Positions 39,998 to 56,837 of a stretch of DNA of 64,000 nt are shown here, piece by piece. How positions within the stretch are numbered: position 1 is the stretch's first letter; every line of letters begins with the position of its first letter. The DNA is from Myxococcales bacterium (GTDB taxonomy: Bacteria > Myxococcota_A > Polyangia > Haliangiales > Haliangiaceae). The position numbers and the translations under genes were made by a program. Below the pieces are notes generated by a model, which did not search any database, was not told where the DNA came from, and saw only the letters and a list, made by a program, of their open reading frames with translations. The stretch spans positions 1-64,000 of the forward strand of contig CANKMW010000007.1 of NCBI GenBank assembly GCA_947483555.1. The letters are read 5' to 3'.

Positions 39998-40629
39998 TCG
40001 GCCGCCTGCGCGGGACGCTGGTGGCGCGCGCCGGCGCCCACGTGGTGATCGACTGCGGCGGCGTCGGCTACGAGGTCACCTGCTCGGGCTTCACGCTCGG
40101 CGCCCTGCCGGCCGAGGGCGAGGAGGTCACGCTGCGGGTCTTCACCCACGCCCAGGAAAACAAGATCGCGCTGTACGGCTTCTTCACCGCCGCCGAGCGC
40201 GAGCTGTTCGATCTGCTGATCACGGTGAAGAACGTCGGCCCGTCGTCGGCGATGGGGATCCTGTCGGGCGGCCACGAACCGCGCAGCATCGCCGAGCTGA
40301 TCGCCCGCGAGGAGACCAGCGGGCTGACCCGCATCAAGGGCGTCGGCAAGAAGACCGCCGAGCTGCTGGTCGTCGAGCTGCGCGAAAAATGCGACCTGCT
40401 GCTCCTGACCTGGTCGGCGACCGGCGAGCCGCGCGCGGTGGCAGCGGCGGGCGGTAGCCGCAGCAGCTCGTCACGGCGCGACCCCATGCTCGACGAGGTG
40501 CTCGGCGCGCTGGTCGGCATGGGCTGGAAGCCGGTCGAGGCCGAGGCCGCGGTCGCCGACCTCGCGGTGGGGCCGGGGATCACCCTCGAGACGCTGCTGC
40601 GCCAGGCACTGCGCGCGATGCCGCGGTAA
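39994..40629 (+). CDS. ruvA: Holliday junction DNA helicase subunit RuvA
   Basis: 211 residues from GTG overlapping the ruvC stop. Domain I begins IGRLRGTLV; two helix-hairpin-helix motifs (LITVKNVGPSSAMGIL and RIKGVGKKTAELLVVEL) bind the junction. A Ser-rich linker precedes the RuvB-contacting domain III (ALVGMGWKPVEAEAAV). Middle gene of the ruvCAB operon. Confidence 0.97.
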   Translation: MIGRLRGTLVARAGAHVVIDCGGVGYEVTCSGFTLGALPAEGEEVTLRVFTHAQENKIALYGFFTAAERELFDLLITVKNVGPSSAMGILSGGHEPRSIAELIAREETSGLTRIKGVGKKTAELLVVELREKCDLLLLTWSATGEPRAVAAAGGSRSSSSRRDPMLDEVLGALVGMGWKPVEAEAAVADLAVGPGITLETLLRQALRAMPR

Positions 40630-40637
40630 GACTAGCC

Positions 40638-41723
<1,086 letters not shown>

Positions 41724-41744
41724 TCGGGGGACCTCTCGTACCCC

Positions 41745-41797
41745 GGCGCCGGTGTCACCGCGACGGCAGGTGACACCTCGAAGCTGTCACCGGCGCC
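41745..41797. promoter_or_regulatory. Nested palindromes between ruvB and the eCIS-core gene
   Basis: The outer pair GGCGCCGGTG (41745-41754) and CACCGGCGCC (41788-41797) is a perfect 10-bp inverted repeat. Inside it GGTGTCACC (41751-41759) and GGTGACACC (41769-41777) form a second 9-bp pair. The array begins 22 bp after the ruvB stop and ends 94 bp before ATG 41891. It may be the ruv terminator, an operator for the toxin-like gene, or both. There is no T-run. Confidence 0.6.
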
Positions 41798-41890
41798 GCC
41801 GGCGCTCACGCCAAGGAACGCGCGGAGTTGGGCCCGTCGATCGCCGGCACGGCCCGTGCTGTAGCAGGTGCCGCGGCGCAGGCCGCGGCC

Positions 41891-49636
<7,746 letters not shown>

Positions 49637-49659
49637 CCCGGTAGGAACCTGGCCCCGGT

Positions 49660-50343
49660 TCAGTCCGCGGGGCGCGGGCCGAAGATCGCGGTCCCGATGC
49701 GGACCAGCGTCGCGCCCTCGGCGATGGCGACCGCGAAGTCGTCGCTCATGCCCATCGACAGGTGAGGCAGCGGTGACGCTGGCGTCGCCAGCTGGTCGCG
49801 CAGCAGGCGCAGGGCGCGGAACGCCGGGCGGGCCAGCTCGGGATCGTCGACCGGCGGCGGCATGGTCATGAGGCCGTCGAGCCGGACGCCGACGACGGCG
49901 CGCAGCGCGGCGATGAAGGCCGGCGCCGCGGCCGGTTCGACGCCGGTCTTCTGGGTCTCGCCGCCGACGTTGACCGCGGCCAGGATCGACTGGGCGGTGC
50001 CGGCGGCGAGCCCGCGCTTGCCGAGCTCGACCGCCAGCTCGAGCGAGTCGACGGCGTGGACCAGCGCGACCTTGCCGGCGACCAGCCGGGCCTTGTTGCG
50101 CTGCAAGCGTCCGATGAAGTGCCAGCGCACGGCGGCGCGCACCTCGAGCTGCTTGGCCACCAGCTCCTGCGCATAGCTCTCGCCGGCGTCGGTGACGCCG
50201 GCGGCGGCGGCCTGGTCGACGGCCGACGCCGGATGCAGCTTCGAGACCGCGACGATCGTCACCGACGCTGGATCGCGGCCCGCCGCCACACAGGCAGCGT
50301 CGACCGCGGTGCGCACCGCGCGCCACCGATCGGCGATGGTCAC
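49660..50343 (-). CDS. PLP-binding protein YggS/PROSC family
   Basis: 227 residues from GTG 50343, overlapping the maf stop (GTGA). The PLP lysine is in IVAVSKLHP, followed by GESYAQELVAKQ, WHFIGRLQRNKA, LSMGMSDDFAVAI and VRIGTAIFGPR, all family signatures. It maintains pyridoxal phosphate homeostasis and has no known catalytic activity. It normally sits next to proC; here proC lies about 2.5 kb away on the opposite strand. Confidence 0.95.
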   Translation of the reverse strand: MTIADRWRAVRTAVDAACVAAGRDPASVTIVAVSKLHPASAVDQAAAAGVTDAGESYAQELVAKQLEVRAAVRWHFIGRLQRNKARLVAGKVALVHAVDSLELAVELGKRGLAAGTAQSILAAVNVGGETQKTGVEPAAAPAFIAALRAVVGVRLDGLMTMPPPVDDPELARPAFRALRLLRDQLATPASPLPHLSMGMSDDFAVAIAEGATLVRIGTAIFGPRPAD

Positions 50344-50924
50344 GCCGGCAGCCCTCGCCGCAGCGCGACGTCGCCGGCGCCGGTCTCGCGCAGCAGCGCC
50401 ACGACCTCGGCCAGCGGCAGGCCGATGACGTTGGTGATCGAGCCGCGCACCGCGCGCACCAGCGCCGCGCCGATGCCCTGCACCGCGTAGGCACCGGCCT
50501 TGCCGGCCCATTCTCCGGACCCGACGTAGTCGGCGACCAGCTGGTCGTCGGCGTCGACCAGATCGACCTCCGACGTGATCACCAGCTCGCGGGTGACCGC
50601 CGGCCCGAGCAGGCGCACCGCGGTGGTCACGGTGTGGGTGCGGCCAGCGAGGCAGCGCAGCATCGCGGTCGCCTCGGCAGCGTCGGCGGCCTTGCCGAAC
50701 ACCGCGCCGTCGAGCTCGACGATGGTATCGGCGGCCAGCACCCAGTCGTTGGCGCCGCGCGGGCACGCCTCCGCCTTGGCTGCGGCCACCCGGCACACGT
50801 AGGCCCGGGGCGCTTCACCGGCGTGCTGGGTCTCGTCGACGTCCGAGGCCCGGACGACCAGCTCGACGCCGACCCGCGCCAGCAACTCGCGGCGACGGGG
50901 GGACGCGGAGGCCAGGATCAGCAG
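50340..50924 (-). CDS. maf: Maf-family nucleotide pyrophosphatase
   Basis: 194 residues. Signatures: LASASPRRRELLARVG, ASDVDETQHAGE, AADTIVELDG, and VGSGEWAGKAGAYAVQGIGA. It hydrolyses dTTP/UTP or modified NTPs. The reading frame has no ATG, GTG or TTG at the expected N-terminus; the best start is CTG 50924 giving MLILASASPRR, 9 bp past the stop of the upstream membrane-protein gene. Translational coupling could allow this start. The body of the gene is certain, the start less so. Confidence 0.88.
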   Translation of the reverse strand: MLILASASPRRRELLARVGVELVVRASDVDETQHAGEAPRAYVCRVAAAKAEACPRGANDWVLAADTIVELDGAVFGKAADAAEATAMLRCLAGRTHTVTTAVRLLGPAVTRELVITSEVDLVDADDQLVADYVGSGEWAGKAGAYAVQGIGAALVRAVRGSITNVIGLPLAEVVALLRETGAGDVALRRGLPA

Positions 50925-50932
50925 ACCGGATC

Positions 50933-52777
50933 CTACTGCTGCGGCGGCCAGCCGCCGCCTCCGCCCTGCGGCGGCGGATAACCTCCGCCCGGGGGCCCCT
51001 GCGGCGGATACCCGCCACCTTGCGGTGGGTAGCCTCCACCTTGCGGCGGGTAGCCGCCACCTTGCGGTGGGTAGCCTCCGCCTTGCGGTGGATAGCCGCC
51101 ACCCTGCGGTGGACCGCCGGCGCCCTTGTTGCCCTTGACCATGTTCATGATCGAGTCGTACGCGGCGGGCGCGGTCAGCATCAGGACGCCGAAGAAGCCG
51201 AGCAAGGTCAGCACCGATCGGGCGAGCATCAAGACCAGCTCGATCACCTTCACGCCATCCATGTGCACGATCACGGCGACCGTGAAGACCACGATCTGAA
51301 GCGGCAGCCACAGCAGCATCACCGCGGTCACGTGGGGCGCGAACGCATCCACCGCCTGCAGCGCCGGAGGCAGCTTGCTCGGGGGCACGACGTAGAGGAT
51401 GGACGCCATGCCGACCACCATCACGAGGATCCACAGGATCGCGTACACCTTGAAGAGGCCCGGGCCGTCGAACATCTCGAAGATGTCGATGAACGGGATC
51501 AAGAGGCAGCCGGCCCCGACGGCGATGATGATGCGCGCGATCTGATCGGTCGGATTGGCGAGGCGGGCCAGGAGTCCGAAGATCAGCGTCGCCATGCCGA
51601 TGGCGTACATGATGTTGACGCCCGGCATCCCGGGCACCGCCGGCCCGAGACCGACGATGAGCACGCCCGAGTACGACACACCGAAGGGCAGCCACTCGAG
51701 GACGATCGGCGGCACCTGGTTGCGGATGTTGGGTGGCGCGGCAGCCACGAGCAGGTACGCGGCACCCGCGATCGCTGGCCAGACGAGGCCCTTGAACACG
51801 TTGCCCTTGAACGCGAACAAGAACGGATCGAAGGACACCGGAACGAAGATCGCGGCGATCAGCGCGATGCCCAGGATGAAGAGCGCCTTGCGCTGCAGCC
51901 CGACGTCACGCAGCGTCGCCAGCGGCACGCCGAACAGCGTGCCGGGCTTCGACTGCGGCAGGCGCCGTGCGAAGTCGTCCATGCCGCCGGGCAGATTCTG
52001 CTGCGGCGGCGCCCACGGATCGTACGGCTGCGGAGCCATCCCCGCCGGCGCGTTCATCGGCGGTGCGCCACCCATCGGCGCGCCGTAGCCAGGCGGCGGT
52101 CCGCCAGGAACCGGACCGGGGCCGCCGAAACCACCCGGCGGCGGCCCACCGTACCCAGGCGGCGGGCCACCCGGCGGCGGTCCTCCGTATCCCGGTGGCG
52201 GTCCTCCCGGCGGCGCACCATAACCCGGCGGCGGTCCTCCCGGCGGCGGTCCTCCGTATCCCGGCGGCGGCCCGCCCGGCGGCGGCCCACCGTATCCCGG
52301 CGGCGGCCCACCCGGCGGCGGCCCACCGTATCCCGGCGGCGGCCCACCCGGCGGCGGCGCACCGTATCCCGGCGGCGGCCCGCCCGGCGGCGGCGCACCA
52401 TAGCCCGGCGGCGGCCCACCCGGCGGCGGTCCACCGTATCCCGGCGGCGGCCCGCCCGGCGGCGGACCGTAGCCCGGCGGCGGCCCGCCCGGCGGCGGAC
52501 CGAAGCCCGGCGGCGGTCCACCCGGCTGAGGGGGCATCATCCCGCCCTGCCCCATGATCGTCGCCGCCGGATTCGACGGCGGCGGCGCTGCGGACGGCGG
52601 TCCCGCCGGTGCGCCCGGCTTGATCACCGGCGCCGCGTAGCCGAACATCGTCTTCGCAGCTCCGCCCGCCGGAGCGGCTGGCGCCGTCGGAATCGGTCGT
52701 CCACAGGTCCCGCATGCCGGGGCCGTCGTCAGCACAGCCGCGCCACAGTACGGGCACGGCCTGGTTGGAGTCGCCAT
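50933..52777 (-). CDS. Zinc-ribbon, Pro/Gly/Tyr-rich membrane protein
   Basis: 614 residues from ATG 52777. An N-terminal zinc ribbon (CPYCGAAVL and CGTCGRPI, four Cys) is followed by ~170 residues of PPPGYGGPPPGG repeats, then about seven membrane helices (about residues 280-540), and a C-terminal GGGYPPQ repeat. The repeats are low-complexity and probably disordered, cytoplasmic or surface-exposed. No enzymatic motif. Similar zinc-ribbon plus GYP-rich membrane proteins occur in myxobacteria without known function. Its stop is 9 bp upstream of maf. Confidence 0.8.
   Translation of the reverse strand: MATPTRPCPYCGAAVLTTAPACGTCGRPIPTAPAAPAGGAAKTMFGYAAPVIKPGAPAGPPSAAPPPSNPAATIMGQGGMMPPQPGGPPPGFGPPPGGPPPGYGPPPGGPPPGYGGPPPGGPPPGYGAPPPGGPPPGYGAPPPGGPPPGYGGPPPGGPPPGYGGPPPGGPPPGYGGPPPGGPPPGYGAPPGGPPPGYGGPPPGGPPPGYGGPPPGGFGGPGPVPGGPPPGYGAPMGGAPPMNAPAGMAPQPYDPWAPPQQNLPGGMDDFARRLPQSKPGTLFGVPLATLRDVGLQRKALFILGIALIAAIFVPVSFDPFLFAFKGNVFKGLVWPAIAGAAYLLVAAAPPNIRNQVPPIVLEWLPFGVSYSGVLIVGLGPAVPGMPGVNIMYAIGMATLIFGLLARLANPTDQIARIIIAVGAGCLLIPFIDIFEMFDGPGLFKVYAILWILVMVVGMASILYVVPPSKLPPALQAVDAFAPHVTAVMLLWLPLQIVVFTVAVIVHMDGVKVIELVLMLARSVLTLLGFFGVLMLTAPAAYDSIMNMVKGNKGAGGPPQGGGYPPQGGGYPPQGGGYPPQGGGYPPQGGGYPPQGPPGGGYPPPQGGGGGWPPQQ
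52110..52530. repeat. Degenerate GGCGGCGGNCC repeat coding for PPPGYG units
   Basis: A ~36-bp repeating unit of very high GC encodes GGPPPGYGxPP in the membrane protein at 50933-52777. About a dozen units differ at third positions and at one or two residues (GYG versus GFG). Replication slippage or assembly collapse is likely here. Confidence 0.85.
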
Positions 52778-52880
52778 GTCTCGGTGTCTCCCCGTTGAAG
52801 CGACCCGACGGTAGCGCGGCGAAAGCACGCCGGTCAACGCAGTGCGGCGAGCTTCCGGGCGCCTGTGGTAGATCGGTGCG

Positions 52881-53726
52881 GTGACGCTCGCTCCACCTGC
52901 CTCTCCTCGCCTCGACAAGACGATCGGGTTTCTCGGCGCCGGCAACATGGCCGAGGCCCTGGTCCGCGGGCTGGTGCAGGGGGGTGTCGTGGCGGCGGCG
53001 AACATCATCGCGTCGACACCGCGCAGCGAACGGCTCGACGAGCTGAAGGCCAGCTACGCCATCGTCACCACCGCCGACAACGCCGAGGTGGCGCGCAAGG
53101 CGCAGATCCTGGTGCTGTCGGTGAAGCCGCAGATCCTCGAGCGCGTGCTGCGCGAGGTCTCGAACCACGTGATGGCGGGAGCGCTCGTGATCTCGGTCGC
53201 CGCCGGCGTCGACACCGCGACGATCGAGAGCCTGCTTCCGTCCGGCGCCCGGGTGGTGCGCGCGATGCCGAACATGCCGGCGCTGGTGCGCGCCGGCGCG
53301 ACCGCGATCTCTCGTGGCAGCCACGCCACCGACGCCGATCTCGCCGAGGCCCGCCTGGTGTTCGACGCCGTCGGCCTGACCGTGGTGCTCGACGAGGGCC
53401 AGCTCGACGCCGTCACCGGCCTGTCGGGCTCGGGGCCGGCGTACATCTTCCTGATCATCGAGGCGCTCGCCGACGCCGGCGTCAAGGTCGGCCTGTCGCG
53501 GCGCAACGCGCAACGGCTGGCGGCGCAGACCGTGATGGGCTCGGCCAAGCTCTTGCTCGACACCGACGAGCACCCGGGCCGGCTCAAGGACATGGTGACC
53601 TCGCCGGGCGGCACCGCGATCGCCGGCCTGCACACGCTCGAAGAAGGTGGCCTGCGGACCACCCTCATGAACGCGGTCGAGACCGCGACCAAGCGCGCCC
53701 GAGAGCTCGGGCGCGGCGGCAAGTGA
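52881..53726 (+). CDS. proC: Pyrroline-5-carboxylate reductase
   Basis: 281 residues from GTG. The N-terminal Rossmann motif GFLGAGNMAEAL binds NAD(P)H; VKPQ, MPNMPALV, LSGSGPAYIF and VTSPGGTAIAGL are the family blocks, with the C-terminal dimer helix. It makes proline from pyrroline-5-carboxylate. GTGA overlap with the DUF167 gene. Confidence 0.95.
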   Translation: MTLAPPASPRLDKTIGFLGAGNMAEALVRGLVQGGVVAAANIIASTPRSERLDELKASYAIVTTADNAEVARKAQILVLSVKPQILERVLREVSNHVMAGALVISVAAGVDTATIESLLPSGARVVRAMPNMPALVRAGATAISRGSHATDADLAEARLVFDAVGLTVVLDEGQLDAVTGLSGSGPAYIFLIIEALADAGVKVGLSRRNAQRLAAQTVMGSAKLLLDTDEHPGRLKDMVTSPGGTAIAGLHTLEEGGLRTTLMNAVETATKRARELGRGGK

Positions 53727-54010
53727 CCGGGGTGCGCGCCACCGCGGACGGCATCGCGTTCGACGTGCTGGTGTCGCCGCGGGCATCGCGACCACGACTC
53801 GGGCCGCGGCACGGCGATCGCCTCAAGCTGGCGGTGACCGCACCGCCGGTCGACGGCGAGGCCAACGCGGCCGTGATCGAGCTGGTCGCGAAGGCGCTGG
53901 GCGTGAGCCGGGCGGCGGTCGCGATCTCCGCCGGCCACAGCTCGCGCCGCAAGACGGTCACGGTGCGCGGCATCGACGTGGCGGCGCTCGAGCGCGTGGT
54001 GACGCCATGA
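53723..54010 (+). CDS. DUF167/YggU family protein
   Basis: 95 residues from GTG overlapping the proC stop. The motif block LVSPRASRPRLG...LKLAVTAPPVDGEANAAVIELVAKAL...HSSRRKTVTV is typical of the YggU family, which often neighbours proC. Function unknown. ATGA overlap with the kelch-like lipoprotein gene. Confidence 0.92.
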   Translation: MTGVRATADGIAFDVLVSPRASRPRLGPRHGDRLKLAVTAPPVDGEANAAVIELVAKALGVSRAAVAISAGHSSRRKTVTVRGIDVAALERVVTP

Positions 54011-55359
54011 CGGTCCGGACCGCGACCGTGATCACCGGCGCCGCGCTGGGCGCCGTCGGCTGCGGCGGCGCCACCGGCACGTTCTCGCTCGAGCTGGTCA
54101 CCGCGCCCGGCTCGACGGTGCTCGACGACCTCGCGCGGGCCCGGCTCACGCTGTCGTTGCCGTACCGCCGGGTCGAGACGACCCGCGACACCGATGGCAA
54201 GTTCCACCTCAGCATCGACGTCCCCGCCGACGGCCCGGCCGGGCAGGTGACGTTCGAGGGCCTCGATGACGCCGGCACCGTGGTGGCGTGGGGCCGCTCC
54301 GGCGTGTTGCCGATCGCCGCCGTCGACGCCGCGGTCGCGATCTACGTCGCCGCGCCGCAGACCCTGGCCGCGGCCCCGGTCGCGCTCGATCCGCCGCGCA
54401 CCGAGATCGGCGTCGCCCGCTTCGGGTTCGGCGTCCTCCTGGTCGGCGGCGCCGGCGCCGGTGGCACACCGCTCGACGTGGTCGACCTCTACGACGTCTA
54501 CGCGCACGAGCTCGATCGGGGTGAAGCGGCGCCCGGCGCCCGCGCCGGCGCGGCGGTCGGCGCCGGCGTCTCCGGGTATGCCTACGTCTTCGGCGGCCGC
54601 GGTCCGGCTGGCACCACCGGCACGTTCTGGCGTTTCGACGCCACCGTCGCCCCCGCCGGCCAGTGGCTGCCGATCGCCGACGACCCGCTGCTGTCACGCA
54701 GCGGGGCCGTCGCCGCGCCGGTCCGCACCGAGACCTTCGTGGTGACCGGCGACCCGCCGCTGTTCATGGACGGGCTGTCGCTGTCGGCGACCGCGCTCGC
54801 CAGCGGCCCGGCGCTGGCCGGCACCGCGACGTCGGTGCAGCTCAACGATGCCATCTACACCGTGGTGGTCGGCGACGGCACCGGCGCCGACGGGCTGGTG
54901 CGGATCGGTCCCCAGGGCATCACCCAGCACGCTGGCGTCGCGTCGGCGCGCCGGGTCGGCCACGGCGCGGTCGGCACCCGCGACGCCGGCGTCCTCGTGC
55001 TCGGCGGCGCGGTCGGCGGCGTGTTGACCCCGACCGCGATCTTCGCGCGGCCGGTGGCCGGGCTGTTCGACGAGCTCGACAGCATGCTGGCGACCCCGCG
55101 CACGGGTGCGGCGATGGCGGCCAATGGCGACGTCGCCATCATCGCCGGCGGGCGCGACGCCGGCGGCGCCTTGCTCACCGATGCCGAGGTGATCGACCTG
55201 ACCACGCTGGCGCGGCTGGCCACCATTCCCATGGTCGTGCCCCGCACCGGCGCGGTGGCCGCGTCGCTGGTGACCGGCCAGATCCTCGTGCTCGGCGGCG
55301 TCGACGACAGCGGCGCCCCGGTCGGGACGATCGAGATCTACACCCCGGCGGCGCCGTGA
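54007..55359 (+). CDS. Kelch-like beta-propeller lipoprotein
   Basis: 450 residues. A signal ends in GAVGC (about C19). Residues ~140-450 contain kelch-type blades marked by glycine doublets and hydrophobic strands: FGVLLVGGAGAG, YAYVFGGRG, GVLVLGGAVGG, VAIIAGGRDAGG and ILVLGGVDDSG. The N-terminal ~110 residues form a separate beta-rich domain. Probably a surface-exposed binding protein. Translationally coupled to the DUF167 gene. Confidence 0.8.
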   Translation: MTVRTATVITGAALGAVGCGGATGTFSLELVTAPGSTVLDDLARARLTLSLPYRRVETTRDTDGKFHLSIDVPADGPAGQVTFEGLDDAGTVVAWGRSGVLPIAAVDAAVAIYVAAPQTLAAAPVALDPPRTEIGVARFGFGVLLVGGAGAGGTPLDVVDLYDVYAHELDRGEAAPGARAGAAVGAGVSGYAYVFGGRGPAGTTGTFWRFDATVAPAGQWLPIADDPLLSRSGAVAAPVRTETFVVTGDPPLFMDGLSLSATALASGPALAGTATSVQLNDAIYTVVVGDGTGADGLVRIGPQGITQHAGVASARRVGHGAVGTRDAGVLVLGGAVGGVLTPTAIFARPVAGLFDELDSMLATPRTGAAMAANGDVAIIAGGRDAGGALLTDAEVIDLTTLARLATIPMVVPRTGAVAASLVTGQILVLGGVDDSGAPVGTIEIYTPAAP

Positions 55360-55426
55360 CCCGGCTGGCCCGGCCCGAGCGGGTCTGCCACGGGCGCCAC
55401 GCATGCCGGGCGGGAACCGAACCTGA

Positions 55427-55602
55427 CCCCAGAGCTCACCTGTCTTGACCCGCCTCGCTTGGTCTCGTGGCCGTATGACTTCGTTGCGCACTCCGGTGCT
55501 CGGGTCACGTGCCTCAGCACGCTCCCCTCCGCTCCTCGCACGCGCCTCGTCCTCGACCACGATCCCGTCGCGATCCGGGATCAACACAGATGAGCTCTGG
55601 GG
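55427..55602. mobile_element. 176-bp MITE-like element with 25-bp terminal inverted repeats
   Basis: The left arm 55427-55451 starts CCCCAGAGCTCACCTGT; the right arm 55578-55602, read in reverse complement, starts CCCCAGAGCTCATCTGT. The 25-bp arms differ at three positions. The 126 bp between them encode no protein. The outer flanks (CGAAC on both sides, in reverse orientation) suggest the arms may extend a little. It occupies most of the 263-bp gap between the kelch-like gene and the next gene, 20 bp before that start. No target duplication was identified. Confidence 0.65.
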
Positions 55603-55622
55603 TTCGCTGATACGATCGGTGC

Positions 55623-56813
55623 ATGCGCCTCGCCGCCGCACTCTCCGTCGCGTGCGCCACGTTGCTGGCGACGCCGCGCGGTCACGCCGATCCGGTCGAC
55701 GTGCCCACGCCGCCGCCGGTCATCTACCTGGTCGAGGCCATCGGCGAGCACAACACCCACGATCTCGGCGTCGCCGACGTCACCACCGGCAAGACCACCC
55801 CGATCCTCGACGACCTGCCCACCGGCATCTCGCAGGAGCTGGCGGTCGACGGCGCGACCCGGCGCTGGGCCTTCACGTTCCACCAGCTCGCCAACGGCGA
55901 TCCGCTGTTCCTCGACGGCAAGGTCCTCACCGAACCGAGCGGCGTGCACGCCGTGATCGCCGGCCAGCTCGACACGCCGGGCATCACGGTGCTGGCCGGC
56001 GACCCGGCCTGTCACAGCAAGAAGCGGGCGTGCTTCGAGACCCCGCTGTTCTTCGCCGCCGGCGGCCAGGTGCTGGTCACCCGCAGCGAAGGTAGCTCGT
56101 GGTGGACCTGGAACCGCCGCGTGGTCGGACCCGACGCCAGGCCGGTGTCGATCGTCGACAAGAAGCTGGCCGACGCCGGCCACACCCTCGCCGTCGGGAC
56201 CGACGGCAAGCGCGCCGCCTATCAGGGCAAGCGCGCCGGGCTGTTCGTCACCGCCTGGCCGGCGCTGGCCACCGCCCTCAAGCCGGCCAAGGTCAAGGCC
56301 GCGCGCGCCCGGGTCGCCGCGCCGCCGCTGGTCATGAGCGACGTCGCGTTGATCGGTGACCTGATCTTCTACTTCCGCCGCAACCCCGACGATCAGTCGG
56401 GCCTGATCGCGGCCTGGGACCTGGCCCGCAAGACCGAGATCGAGGTGTTCCGCTTCCCGGATGGCGCGCCGACGTGGCACCACCGCTTCCTCCACGCGCC
56501 GGCCCGCGGCAGCGTGATCTTCCAGCACGACGCCGCCTACGAGCGCGCCGACGTCTACGAGGTCTCGCTGACGACCTGGCAGGTGAAGAAGATCGGCGCC
56601 GACGTCCGCGAGCTGCTCGACATCTCGCCCGACGGCCGCTTCGTGCTCGCCGCCGCCTACGCCGAACCGGATCCGGCCCGGCGCAAGGTCTTCGATCAGT
56701 ATCTCGTGATCCTCGACGTCCAGCTCGGCAGGGAGATCGCCCGCATGGCGATGCCGGCCCGGCTGCCGCGCATCCACGACGCCCGCTTCGTGGCGCCGAC
56801 CGCCGCGCGCTGA
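55623..56813 (+). CDS. Secreted beta-propeller-like protein of unknown function
   Basis: 396 residues with a cleavable signal (MRLAAALSVACATLLATPRGHA). The mature part looks beta-rich: SQELAVDGATRRWAFTF, GTDGKRAAYQG and LDISPDGRFVLAAAY resemble WD40/TolB-type blade turns. No catalytic motif. One CHSKKRAC cysteine pair. The MITE-like element lies directly upstream. Confidence 0.7.
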   Translation: MRLAAALSVACATLLATPRGHADPVDVPTPPPVIYLVEAIGEHNTHDLGVADVTTGKTTPILDDLPTGISQELAVDGATRRWAFTFHQLANGDPLFLDGKVLTEPSGVHAVIAGQLDTPGITVLAGDPACHSKKRACFETPLFFAAGGQVLVTRSEGSSWWTWNRRVVGPDARPVSIVDKKLADAGHTLAVGTDGKRAAYQGKRAGLFVTAWPALATALKPAKVKAARARVAAPPLVMSDVALIGDLIFYFRRNPDDQSGLIAAWDLARKTEIEVFRFPDGAPTWHHRFLHAPARGSVIFQHDAAYERADVYEVSLTTWQVKKIGADVRELLDISPDGRFVLAAAYAEPDPARRKVFDQYLVILDVQLGREIARMAMPARLPRIHDARFVAPTAAR

Positions 56814-56837
56814 CGCGCGCCCGCGCCGGCGTCGACC

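Noticed and set aside
49640..49665. GAACC-N7-GGTTC hairpin as terminator of the eCIS-core gene
   Set aside because: Only a 5-bp stem; too weak to support a call.
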